Below are positions 1-26,771 of a stretch of 64,000 nucleotides of DNA, piece by piece; the first letter of the stretch is position 1; every line of letters starts with the position of its first letter. Below the pieces are notes generated by a model. It saw only the letters and a list, made by a program, of their open reading frames with translations. It made no database searches and had not been told where the DNA came from. The stretch lies in NCBI GenBank assembly GCA_009746045.1, contig RPFO01001141.1, forward strand, positions 62,001 through 126,000. The letters run 5' to 3'. This DNA is from Mesostigma viride. Lineage: Eukaryota; Streptophyta; Mesostigmatophyceae; Mesostigmatales; Mesostigmataceae. The position numbers were made by a program, and so were the translations under genes.

Positions 1-11
1 GCCATGTCTAG

Positions 12-516
12 CCGTTTCTAGACTTTGGAATTGACGGAATTGCAGTTTAGTTAGGCAATCCATGGTACACAGAAATACGTAGGCTATGGGACATGGCGCG
101 TCATGGGGCCGGTATAACCGGACCGTGGCGGGGGACGTATCTAATATACTCTGTTTGAAAACTGTTGCGCGGTTACGAACCGTACGGTGTGTGTGATTGG
201 CTGGCCACTTACGGGGCGCGAAGTGCAAGGGACAAGGGGGGGACACACGTACGTGTATCCTTTCCATTACATGCATGGCGACGCGTGTCCCCCCCGTAAG
301 TTCCTTGCACTTCGTGCCCCGTAAGTGGCCAGCCAATCACACACACCGTATACCTGGTTCGTAACCGCGCAACAGTTTTCGAGTAATAGATACGTCCCAC
401 GCCATCGTCATACCCCCAAGACGCGTCACGTCCACGACTGGATCCTCGCGCAAATTTCCATGTATACCGTGGATTGCCTAAACTGCCGAATTCCGTCAAT
501 TCCAAAGTCTAGAAAC
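12..516. mobile_element. Fold-back (MITE-like) element with long terminal inverted repeats
   Basis: The two halves of this stretch are imperfect reverse complements. The block at about 13-75 (tttctagactttggaattga...) reappears inverted at about 455-515. The block at 155-245 (gcggttacgaac, gattggctggccacttac, gtgcaaggga) reappears inverted at about 285-385. The arms are close to 240 bp around a short centre near 245-285 that itself contains acacgtacgtgt. No convincing coding region is present. Long arms, a small centre and no open frame fit a non-autonomous fold-back or MITE element. A target-site duplication was not identified, and the left end lies within 12 bases of the window edge. Confidence 0.7.
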
Positions 517-554
517 GTCCATCGCCATGCAGCTCACCAAACAGTTCTCCCCCA

Positions 555-1640
555 GCACGCCCCCCATCCTCCATCACCACCCCTACCATGCATCACCACC
601 CATCCCACCTCCACAGCCCATGCACCACCTCCGCTTCCCCCTCCTCCACTCCTTCCCCGGCCGCCCCGCCCCCTTCCCCACCACCCAGGCTTACCCTCGA
701 CACACCATGTCCCCCCGCTGCCCCCGCCCCGCCGCCGCCGAGGACGTCACCCCTCCCCCTGCCCCCGCCGCCGACGATGATGCCGACACCCTGCCCCCGG
801 CCCCGGCCCTCCTCCCCAACGTTTGCACCACCTTGCGTTCTCCCGTTGCCCCTCCCCCCTGACGACGACGATGATGCCGACACCTTGCCCCCCCCCCCTC
901 CTCCCCACCGTTTGCACCACCCTGCCATTCTCCAGTTGCCCCTCCCCCCCGCCGACGAAGAAGATACCGACACCCTCCCAGCCTTCCTCCCTCAACCCAC
1001 CACAAACCGGCCTCCCCCCATCCCACTGCCATCGCCCACCACCTCTACTCCCCCCTCCACTATTCCCCCCCCAGCCCCTCTTCTCGATCCCCCCGGCTCG
1101 GCACCGGCCCTTGCCACTGCCCCACCATGTCCCCCCCCCACCCCCCCCGCTGCCGCTGCCAAGGTATGCCACCCGGCCCCCCTCCCTCCTCCTCCACCCC
1201 ACCGCCACCACCCGACCCGACCACCTCCCATCAGTGCACCACCTCCGCACTGCCCTCCTTCCCCCTCCGATTCCCAGCCATTCCCCCCTTCCCCCCAACC
1301 CTCGCCACCCCCCCCCCTCTCCCCCCACCCTTGCCACCACCCCACCATGCCCCCCCCACACACACACACCGCCGCCGCCGAGGACGTCCCCCCAGCACAC
1401 ACACCCGGGCCCCCCTCCTCCAAAACCCTGCCGCCACCACCCGGGCCCGTTCCACTGCCAACCACCTCCGCCTTCCCCTCCCACCCGGCCCCCTCCTACC
1501 CCACCATTCCCACTCGATCCCGCCTCCCTGCACCCTTGCCACCACCCTGTCCTCTCCCCCCTGCCCCCCGCCGCCGGCCGATGCTGATGCCGACACCCTC
1601 CCACCCCCCCTCCTTTCTCGATCGCGAAACCTCACCTCCG
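555..1640. repeat. C-rich low-complexity tract
   Basis: About 1.1 kb is strongly C-biased on the plus strand (long CCCC and CCACC runs) with very few G-rich patches. Degenerate repeats are visible, for example blocks around 'gacgatgatgccgacacc' near 770, 870 and 960, and 'gccgccgccgaggacgt' near 730 and 1370. Open frames exist on both strands simply because stop codons are rare in such sequence, and all encode Pro/Ser/Thr or Gly/Arg strings. I see no gene here. Confidence 0.75.
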
Positions 1641-1706
1641 TAATTTATCATTCTCAATGAATATGTATTCATTGAGAAATGAGAATGATAAATTACGAAG
1701 GTGGGA
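1630..1706. repeat. Short perfect-type hairpin repeat
   Basis: The sequence cacctccgtaatttatcatt followed by ctcaatgaata is repeated in inverted orientation immediately downstream (tattcattgag...gataaattacgaaggtg), separated by only a few bases. One arm of the same sequence (gagaatgataaattacgg) also occurs at about 47448-47466, next to another retroposon. The motif is therefore a dispersed repeat, perhaps a mobile-element end. Confidence 0.65.
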
Positions 1707-1984
1707 TTGGCATGCAACATAAGGAAAACCCCTCGAAAAGAAGAAGAACCCTGAAGAAATTAATAGTAATCTGACACGGACATTCAAGGATCATGCCAGC
1801 TGTGCCACACGGTACAAGTAACTATGTATCACAAAACTACAACACGAAGCAACATCGCTGTTGGCCCACCAGGCCTGGGAGGAATCTACGCCTCCTTGGT
1901 CGCGACAAAGTCGGTCCGGGTGCAGCGGAATAACACATCAGCCACGGTGCGAGTGAGGGCGAGTGACAGGCGCTGCCGCCAATA

Positions 1985-2959
1985 CTATAGGATGCACGTG
2001 CGGGCAGACCACGGGGGGGTCTGACCCTCGAGGTACGTCGAGGCGGTCTTCACGGCGCTGACGCTGACCACGTGGAAAAACTCCGCCGTCTTGGGGCCCA
2101 TGGCCCCGAACACCTCAAGGACAAAGGGGATGACCCGGTGGGGCCCCACATTGCCGTACGAGGCAAACTTTTCGCGCTCAGCCACAGCGGCAGCAGCGCC
2201 GGCATCCACAGCCGCCCGGAGGATGTGGCGACCGGAGAGGGGCTAAGCCACGAGGCATCGATTAATTAATTAATTATCAACATCACTCCGTTGGGAGTAG
2301 ATGTAGCACATAGCCCTGAGAAGGGGCATATGGCTTTTAATACATTCTAGGCTACTTCATGCAAGGGTGGGAATGTAAGCTACCCCTGCTCTAGGTGCAC
2401 CAGGGCACCTGCACCCTCATGGTCTATCACGCTATGCCCGGGTAAGGGGGGGAGCATGCCTGTGAGGGAGGAAGATCATCATGGCTATACAAGAGCTAGG
2501 ACATGGCTTCTCGACAGAGAGCATCTCTCTGCATGGCATAGCATGGCTAAATTCTTAATGCAACAGAGGCATCTATGAGCAGGTGGCGACCCTGCCCGTC
2601 GTAGGCAAGCACGGTAATGTCGCCCGGCGGTGGTTGGGGTGAGTAGGGGGCGGCCCCATCCGCATCCCCGCACTTGATGCATATGGTGGAGTGCATGCAT
2701 GGGGAAAGACCGACCGCGAACCATGGCACACACCACCCGGAGGAGAGCGGTATGGCGGCCGGAGATAGAGGAACCCGTTCGGGTTCTGCTGGCCACCCAT
2801 GCACGCGATGTAGTGCGCCCCAGTACTATCGAGAGCAAGCCCACAGCTGCCGCAGGCCGCCCCCGCCGTGATGAGAGATTGCGGGGCAAACACGCTAAGC
2901 CAATCCTTTAATTGGGTAGGTACTGTGCACATCTCTGGTTGATGCACAGCAAGAATCAA
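1985..2959 (-). pseudogene. Decayed LINE ORF2 C-terminus, interrupted by a retroposon
   Basis: Reading leftward, pieces of a non-LTR retrotransposon ORF2 C-terminal region appear in changing frames. First is a zinc-binding stretch of the form CGSCGLALDSTGAHYIAC (about 2850), then GDITVLAYDGQGRHLLIDAS (about 2560-2630). After the 306-bp insertion at 2260-2565 come GRHILRAAVDAGAAAA and FVLEVFGAMGPK (about 2060-2240). This order (Cys/His cluster, a 'DGxGRHLxID' block, then a 'VPFVLExFG' block) is one I recognise from LINE ORF2 C-termini in algal genomes. Several frame changes and the insertion show that the copy is dead. The family assignment is from recognition, not a search. Confidence 0.65.
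2252..2573 (-). mobile_element. 5'-truncated retroposon (3' end of the ORF1-only family) with 8-bp TSD
   Basis: The insert at 2260-2565 is nearly identical to 35860-36165, the 3'-terminal part of the full-length ORF1-only retroposon described at 35860-37940. Both end in a run of TTAA/ATTA units. The insert is flanked by an 8-bp direct repeat, gaggcatc, at 2252-2259 and 2566-2573. It interrupts a LINE pseudogene whose halves are otherwise collinear. Loss of the 5' part, a simple-repeat tail and a TSD are the signature of target-primed reverse transcription. The element reads right to left. Confidence 0.85.
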
Positions 2960-3494
2960 AGGCCTATGAAATCGTGGATCGCAATATTACTAGCAATAGA
3001 AAATCCATACATAGTCTGGTACCTGTATGAAGTACACCAGCATCTTGCACTTTTTGCCCAAATGAATTCAATGTTTCATGCAACAGTAAAAATGCTAGAA
3101 AAGTTAACACAATGGCCAGAACCACTGGCTGATTTCATTAGCCACAATAATTTATGCCACAAGGAAATTTGGCGAACGGGTAGGGATCTGGGGACATGTC
3201 CACTGGAGGAGCGGGCAGAAGACATGGGTATATACAAAGTGTCAGGTACTTTTGCTATGTTCGGGCAGCCCTATGAATGTCACATGCGGAATCTCCCTCT
3301 CAAGTGTGCATTCCTCTAACGCCATATGCCTACACTGCAATGTACCCTAGCAACTAAAGATGCTATGCAATGTGGCCATTGCCATCCAACTGACTCCATC
3401 CGCTCCACTGGCCGGTTCCAATAAGACAGGTCCCCTCAAGACAACAATATGAAGCATACACAAAAAACACCACTCTCTTGCGGTTCATTGTCAC
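2960..3494. other. Intergenic stretch, no gene recognised
   Basis: This is AT-richer than the neighbouring sequence. A plus-strand frame of 135 codons crosses it (2912-3319), but it has no recognisable domain or compositional support and lies between a dead LINE and the 3' end of the minus-strand gene at 3495. It may contain that gene's 3' UTR. Confidence 0.4.
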
Positions 3495-5201
3495 TCAGCA
3501 GCGCTCATCCAGGTCGCGGTCAAAGCTTGCGTACAGCTGCTGTAAGAACCCCGTCGTGTTCCTCAGCTCCTCACACTTCTGCTCGACGCGCTCAATCCAT
3601 AGCCACTCGGCCACACCCAGCGCCGCGCTCCAGTGCTCCATGGCGGCAGACGCCTGGTCAGGGTCCGCCCCCAGCTTGGCCTCCAGCATGTCGAGTGCAG
3701 CCACCAGGTCATCCAGCTGTGCCTTACTGGGTATGACTCCCATGGACGCCTCCATGTCCACCAGCGCCTCCTCCAGCATCGCCTGCTTCTCTTCCATCAT
3801 CCGGCACAGCATGGCATCGCCAGAAGCGGCCGCCCGCATCTCCATCCCTTCCAGCTCTCGCTCCAGCGCAGCCACCTGCGCGATGCGGGGCACGCCACGC
3901 AGCACCGACTCCATCACTGCCGCACGCTCGGCAACTGCCGCAATTGCCTCCACCTGCTCGCCCCCATGCTCCAGCTGGTAAATCGCCTGCGCCAGCGCGC
4001 TCTCCTTGGCGTCTACATTCGCACCCCCACTGGCCTCGCGCAGCGCCTCCTCCACCCCCATCATGTGCGCGGCTAGGCCCGAGTGGCCCTCCATGCCGAC
4101 CGCATCGCCCACAACCGCGCGCGTCATCGCCTGGGCTACAGTGCGCTGCTGCAGCTGCAGCCGCAGCTCCTCCTCCATGGACTGTGTCTTCAACCCGCCG
4201 CCCTCCCGAGACAGCCGCACAGGCTGGCGGCAGCTGGCGAGCACAAGCGGGCTGCGCCGCAGGTAGGAGCACGCCTGTAACGACTCACGCAGCACGTCCA
4301 TCTCAACCACCAGCTCGCTCAGCTCCTCGGGGTCAAGCTCTTCCACGGCCTTGCCGCCCAGCCAACGGGACGCCTTGATGCGCTGACGGAGGAACGCGAC
4401 CATTTCCAACGGCTGCTGCCCAGCGACGATGCGCCAACGTCGGCTATCATCGGAACGCCGCTCCTTCCTGGTAAAGTCGGGGGCCCGCACCGAGCGCCTG
4501 GCAGGGGTGTCGACAGGTGGTGTTGGGGAGGCGGGGCCCAAAGGCCTGTCTGATTGGCGCGCATGATGCTCCGACGTGGAAAGTGTGTGCGATGCAGAGG
4601 CCTTTGACGGGATCCAGGGCTTGGCAGGCGCCGGAGATGGCGCCACGGAGGTGCTCGATCTGGGGCTGCCCTGCTCGTCGTCACGGTTATCCATACGGCC
4701 TATCCACGGTGGCGTCGTGTCACCGGATGGCACCGCCTTCGCGCCCTTTGCGGTGCCCTGGAGCAAGTTAATGGGCAAGCTCTCCTGGGACGATGTTTCA
4801 ACGGCGGTGTTCTCGACCACGTTCCCGGAAGCCTTGCCATTTGCATCCCTCCCAATCCTGGTCCAGGACGGTTTCGTGGGAGCGCAAGATGAACTCGGTG
4901 CAGCAGTTTTATGGGACGGCAAGATGGGCAAGACAGGAGCTCGCCGAGTCGCGTTAGTCGAGGTTGAGCTTTGCCGTCTACCTCGGTCCTCGCCACCAGC
5001 CGAGGGCGCCGAGCACGTGGAAGCGAGATGCTTCACCAAGCTGCATGGCCGAACTCTTGTTTGCCAGGAAAATTTTTTCACCGTCGGGAAGGAGTGGATG
5101 TCTCTATGTCGACTGCCTTTGTGAAGATGGGCTTGTCCCCCAAGCAATGGCTGAAAATGCATGCATGTCGATGATGATCTAGAAAAAGCGCAAGTATCCA
5201 T
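3495..5201 (-). CDS. Intronless coiled-coil protein, function unknown (possibly HAUS8/augmin-like)
   Basis: One uninterrupted frame of 568 codons starts with ATG at 5201. Residues 1 to about 260 are basic, Ser/Pro/Thr-rich and apparently disordered (RKERR, RRSVRAP segments). The remainder, about 275-568, is almost entirely helical in character with heptad-like Leu/Met/Ala spacing, for example VAALERELEGMEMRAAASGD and a C-terminal helix ending FDRDLDERC. A disordered basic N-terminus followed by a helical C-terminal half resembles the layout of the augmin subunit HAUS8/AUG8, but I see no diagnostic motif, so this is only a suggestion. The codon pattern and the length of the frame support a real gene. 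Introns upstream cannot be excluded. The nearest neighbour on the left is a LINE pseudogene. Confidence 0.55.
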   Translation of the reverse strand: MDTCAFSRSSSTCMHFQPLLGGQAHLHKGSRHRDIHSFPTVKKFSWQTRVRPCSLVKHLASTCSAPSAGGEDRGRRQSSTSTNATRRAPVLPILPSHKTAAPSSSCAPTKPSWTRIGRDANGKASGNVVENTAVETSSQESLPINLLQGTAKGAKAVPSGDTTPPWIGRMDNRDDEQGSPRSSTSVAPSPAPAKPWIPSKASASHTLSTSEHHARQSDRPLGPASPTPPVDTPARRSVRAPDFTRKERRSDDSRRWRIVAGQQPLEMVAFLRQRIKASRWLGGKAVEELDPEELSELVVEMDVLRESLQACSYLRRSPLVLASCRQPVRLSREGGGLKTQSMEEELRLQLQQRTVAQAMTRAVVGDAVGMEGHSGLAAHMMGVEEALREASGGANVDAKESALAQAIYQLEHGGEQVEAIAAVAERAAVMESVLRGVPRIAQVAALERELEGMEMRAAASGDAMLCRMMEEKQAMLEEALVDMEASMGVIPSKAQLDDLVAALDMLEAKLGADPDQASAAMEHWSAALGVAEWLWIERVEQKCEELRNTTGFLQQLYASFDRDLDERC

Positions 5202-5542
5202 GACTGGGCAGCACGTAATATGATAGGGTTTGGCCCTCCTCTATTTCAATAAGCGTACGCCATGGAACATACGTAGCCTCGCACTAGCCATTCCTAGCGA
5301 CATGGCTGCCAGCGGAGCTCAGCGAGGATGGTGACTTGGCTGGATCACCATTACAGCACTAAAAATGCATACGCGCGACGACTTGACCGTTGCGGCTTCA
5401 AAGCCAACGGCTATATTGCCCCGCGCCCATCCCTTGCGGTCGGCCGGTCGCCCGTCAGCCGTTGTTGTTGTACCTAGTTGCTTGTAGTTGTTGTTGCCCA
5501 CGCCGCACATGGGCGGCAGATATTTGGAAACGGCCGTCAGCC

Positions 5543-5650
<108 letters not shown>

Positions 5651-5805
5651 GCCCAGTGACCACGCCGCACATGGGCGTCAGCCTTGCAGCAACGTTTGGG
5701 TCCGTATTCCGTGAAAGACCTGCGGGCAGCTGTTTTACTAACTTGCTCTGTATTCACGTTCACGCTGTAAATTAGCGGCCGCTAGACTAATGGGACGCTT
5801 GCAAC

Positions 5806-7201
5806 CCAAAGTTGCGTGGTTTTCCGGGTAAATGGGTATTTTTATTAACCAATAGGAATATCATTAGGTGAAGAGGTACCACGTATCGACCAGCTGGTTA
5901 CCCTCTGAGGGTAGTGTGATAGGTGAAAGGTTTAGAAAGGAGCATTGTGTGACCAGGGGAGCCAAGTGACGCGCGTAAGGTCACCGTGCCGGTGAGGAAT
6001 GCAAGTAAACACCCTGTTGCGTCCCAGGAGAGCATGGAAGAGCTCCAAGGGGCTGGGCCTGTCATTGTTGGGCCCGGGGTCCCACACCTTGTATTGTTCT
6101 TGCGCCAAGAGCCAAGCGCGACGCATTGCTGATGAGTTCCAGAGGAAGATAAACCGCCTCACAACGGCGGCTTTGGTGTATTCGTGCCGCACTTTGAAAA
6201 CCGTCTCGTTCCGGATAGTCCAGATCGCGTATAGCATATTAGTTCGGAGCCATACCCAGGCTAGTTGACTGTCGGATAGCTCCTCCCCGGGGGTCCCCGC
6301 CATACCGAATATGATACAACGCACGGATAGCGTTAGTGTGGAATGTGGTAGCGCGGTCCATGCGGACCATACGTTAAACAACCATTGCCACACCCCGCTC
6401 ACTTGGCAGTAGAGAAAGCGGTGCTCAATTGTTTCCGAAGGGAAGGTGCACAGGCATGTCGCATCGTGGTGAAACCGGCTGCTGAGGGTCGCGTTTACCC
6501 CGATGGCTCTGTGCAGTAAAAGATGTTGAATGTCGGTCGCTCTGCGGTGGCACCAAAGGGTGATCGACCGCCAGGGTGATAAGTTTAATCCAACTATATC
6601 CAGGCCATTGAAAGCCCCATCGTGGGCGGCCAGGGTGGAGCTTATGGTTCTCGTGCAATAAAATGTCATAACCCCATTCTGCCGTGTACTCGTAAACTGA
6701 AGACATTTGCTGATCCTAGACATCCCCTTGGTCAGGGTCCAGCCAAATTCCAGGGGGTCCAATGGTAAAGTATCCAATCTCGTATTGCCTACGTGTAACC
6801 AAGTGATGGCCTCCGCCGGGGTCGTGGGGTCCGGCTGGAACATGCAGGACCTTGATACTAACCACGGGACCATCCGGATACGGTGACATTGGTGGGCTGG
6901 AAGACAGACACATAATGTCGCCAACTGATTGAGGCAACCATTGTGGCCTGGAAGGGTGTCGGCCACTTGGACTTGAATTCCGGCCGGAGGCAACACTCCC
7001 CGGACCAGACCTTTGCATGTGGATGTGATCCCGTCTGGGTAAAAACTGATCCAATCACCCGGCTGTAGGGCCTTGCGTGGGGCCATCATCACAGCATGCC
7101 ATGTAGCTGGGATGGCCTGGATGAGGGTGTTCCAAGCGTGTAGCGATGGCATGTTTTGCACCCAAGCATTAACTTCAGTGTATGCCAAAGTTGCGTGGTT
7201 T
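5806..7201 (-). mobile_element. 5'-truncated LINE insertion with 17-bp target-site duplication
   Basis: A 17-bp direct repeat, ccaaagttgcgtggttt, lies at 5806-5822 and again at 7185-7201, bounding about 1.36 kb of sequence. Inside, on the minus strand, an open frame runs to the left followed by about 110 bp of 3' UTR. The element is cut at its 5' side inside the reverse-transcriptase ORF, as expected for incomplete target-primed reverse transcription. The preserved TSD and the intact reading frame suggest a fairly recent insertion. Confidence 0.85.
5932..7188 (-). CDS. LINE ORF2 C-terminal fragment with zf-RVT-type domain
   Basis: The open frame has 418 codons. Its first in-frame ATG lies just inside the right TSD, so the true N-terminus with the endonuclease and catalytic reverse-transcriptase domain is missing. 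The segment from residue about 230 has the Cys/His arrangement of the zinc-binding region found after reverse transcriptase in plant and algal LINEs: a His-rich start, CLCTFPSETIEHRFLYC, then Trp-rich helices (VWQWLFNVWSAW), then the common WTIRNETVFK block. The product would have no polymerase activity. It is a fragment, not a host gene. Confidence 0.75.
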   Translation of the reverse strand: MAYTEVNAWVQNMPSLHAWNTLIQAIPATWHAVMMAPRKALQPGDWISFYPDGITSTCKGLVRGVLPPAGIQVQVADTLPGHNGCLNQLATLCVCLPAHQCHRIRMVPWLVSRSCMFQPDPTTPAEAITWLHVGNTRLDTLPLDPLEFGWTLTKGMSRISKCLQFTSTRQNGVMTFYCTRTISSTLAAHDGAFNGLDIVGLNLSPWRSITLWCHRRATDIQHLLLHRAIGVNATLSSRFHHDATCLCTFPSETIEHRFLYCQVSGVWQWLFNVWSAWTALPHSTLTLSVRCIIFGMAGTPGEELSDSQLAWVWLRTNMLYAIWTIRNETVFKVRHEYTKAAVVRRFIFLWNSSAMRRAWLLAQEQYKVWDPGPNNDRPSPLELFHALLGRNRVFTCIPHRHGDLTRVTWLPWSHNAPF

Positions 7202-7692
7202 CATGTGGCGTCCCTTGCCATTCTTCCGTACAATGCCCAGCGCGGCAGCAGTGCGGCAGCTCACGTGACGTGGAGTGGAGTAGTTACATATGAGCTCAGA
7301 GGCCAGAGCTGATGCTGGCGAGGCTGACATCGCCGACAGCATTAGCGTGCAGAGTGCAGGCTACTGGTAACAGAGCCTGAACCTTCAGTTCGAGTCAGGA
7401 AATTGAGAATGCTGCATGGTGCTATCACTTTGCTGCATAAGTACACGTGTGTAGTGGAAACCCGAGCTGCAACCAGCGTTTGCTACCATAATTAATCTAG
7501 GAGCCCACAGTCAAGTCCATTACAACGCTAGAATTGCCCGAAATGTTTCTTTCCACAACTTGGCCTGCCCGATTACGGAAAATGGGATACATGAAGTAGT
7601 GAAATCCCTCGTGGTGGATGACTGAGGCGATTCTACACGTAAGGGTCAGTTTACCTAGGCAGTAGAGGCTCAGCGTGCTTCCCCCGGCAGCC
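7202..7692 (+). promoter_or_regulatory. Upstream region of the TRIM37-like gene
   Basis: About 490 bp separates the LINE insertion from the start codon at 7693. I see no clear TATA box or open frame of interest. The LINE has therefore landed immediately upstream of the promoter. This entry records position only. Confidence 0.35.
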
Positions 7693-25138
<17,446 letters not shown>

Positions 25139-25331
25139 CGTGTGTCCCCAATGGCGTCTATAATAGGGTTTATTATAGGGCCCATTATAGTGTCCATCCC
25201 GAAGGGTGCATATGTCCGTTATCGCGTCCAGTATAGCGAGCAACACATGTCACAAACAGGAGAGCTCATGAGGCCACATGCAGAGCAAAGCTATACGTGC
25301 ACGACAAGAGGGCCATATGCGTGGGCAGGTC

Positions 25332-25377
25332 TGTAACGGGCATGCCACGTGACATGTTGGCACTGCCAGAAATGTAA
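25332..25377 (+). terminator. Candidate polyadenylation signals of TRIM37
   Basis: TGTAA, the usual chlorophyte polyadenylation element, occurs at 25332-25336 and 25373-25377, about 200 bp after the distal stop at 25138. Confidence 0.45.
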
Positions 25378-26771
25378 TGCAAGTCATGGCTGGTGCGCCA
25401 AGGGGACTTGCGTTTTCCCGGCCCTGTGGGGCTGGCACCAGCGGGCACAAGACTTAGTTGGCCGCTTTGAGATCGGTGGCGAGTGGGCTGGTGGTTCAAT
25501 AGGACAGGGCAGGTGGGACACCCGATCTACGCTATTGTTACTGAGATCTCTAAGGGATGCCTTCCTGACAACCATACAGCCTCAGTGGTTGTCAGGAACG
25601 CACCCCTGCAGCCTGGCTGCACCACTAAAGGCAGGCGCCTCACTGGATGTGGGCTGGCCTCACCCACCGGTCCCTGGGTGAAGATGCCAACCAGTGTATG
25701 CCTCAGTGCCAGAAGCGGTCTGCATCACACTCTACCCAAGTCGAGACGAGTCCTCAGCCTGGATGTAAGCCTGTTAGGTGCCTCCACGTATTGTCCATGA
25801 GATTGCTGGCCTCAACATTCCTTGGTCGGTGGGGGCAAGGCAGAGCCAGTTGGGGTGTCACCTCAGAGGGATGCCGCTCTTGCATTCGGCGGTTGGACGA
25901 AGGAGTAAGTGTTTGGACAAGAGCTTGAGCCAAAGTAACCTGAGCTATATTTGTATCTGCTGCAGCACGCTTGTCCTAGTTGAAGTGTTCAGGCTGCACA
26001 CAGTCCGGGCTGATTTTTCCAGGACGCTGGCTTGTCAAACGGATAAAGCTCACACGCCTTCTTTGGGACAGTACTTGCATCTTAGAAACTGCTGCAGCTC
26101 AGGTATACTCGCCTCAAACAGTCGGTACCACAACTAATAATATTAGTGGGGACAACGGACCAGCCTGAATATTCGACCCTAGTTAAAGATTCGATTAGCC
26201 TTCAGGACTCTAATACCTTAGAGGGAAGCTGTGAACCTGGCGACTAGTGATCATGTGCACATGCATGAAGCAAACAAATAAATAATTTTCTTATGCTAGG
26301 TGTGCCTGGCATGTCGCGGCTGGTCGGCAACTATACCGGATGCTCCCGATTTCTGGCCTGCACTGGTTGTCTAGCCTTGATCAATATACAATTGATGCGT
26401 ACCATAGGTGCAATGGGAGCAACTTGAACTTTTAAAGCCGCGAATTCTAGGGTACATAAGATCTATGAAGTGAGACAACTATGCCTGGAGCATGGCGATC
26501 CAACGCCGTGGAAGGACTAGGGTAGGTGTCTGAGAGGAAAGACGCGAAGGCCGCGGGAGCCGCATGGCCATCTCTAGGTAGACCTGCATGGAGGGAGACA
26601 GAGGGTAACAAGAAAGGTTGATAGGGAAAATGTACTCGTTAGGTATACGGAGGTGTGCTGCCGGCCTTGACAATTACAATTCGATCCTCCCTGCAAATTA
26701 AAGCAAGTTGTCTTATTAGGAACGTGCGCAGTCAAATAGTTTGACTAGCATGAGTACGACTAGCAATAGCA
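25378..26771. other. Intergenic region between convergent TRIM37 and HCF173-like genes
   Basis: No convincing coding frame is seen. A TTACA (TGTAA on the minus strand) at 26674-26678 lies about 95 bp past the stop of the minus-strand gene and is a candidate polyadenylation signal. Nothing else is recognised. Confidence 0.5.

Noticed and set aside
588..1643. 351-codon plus-strand frame and several overlapping frames on both strands
   Set aside because: Pro/Ser/Thr-rich or Gly-rich translation of a C-rich low-complexity tract; no start context, domain or coding character.
2912..3319. 135-codon plus-strand frame
   Set aside because: No recognisable motif; AT-richer sequence between a dead LINE and a gene 3' end; compatible with chance.
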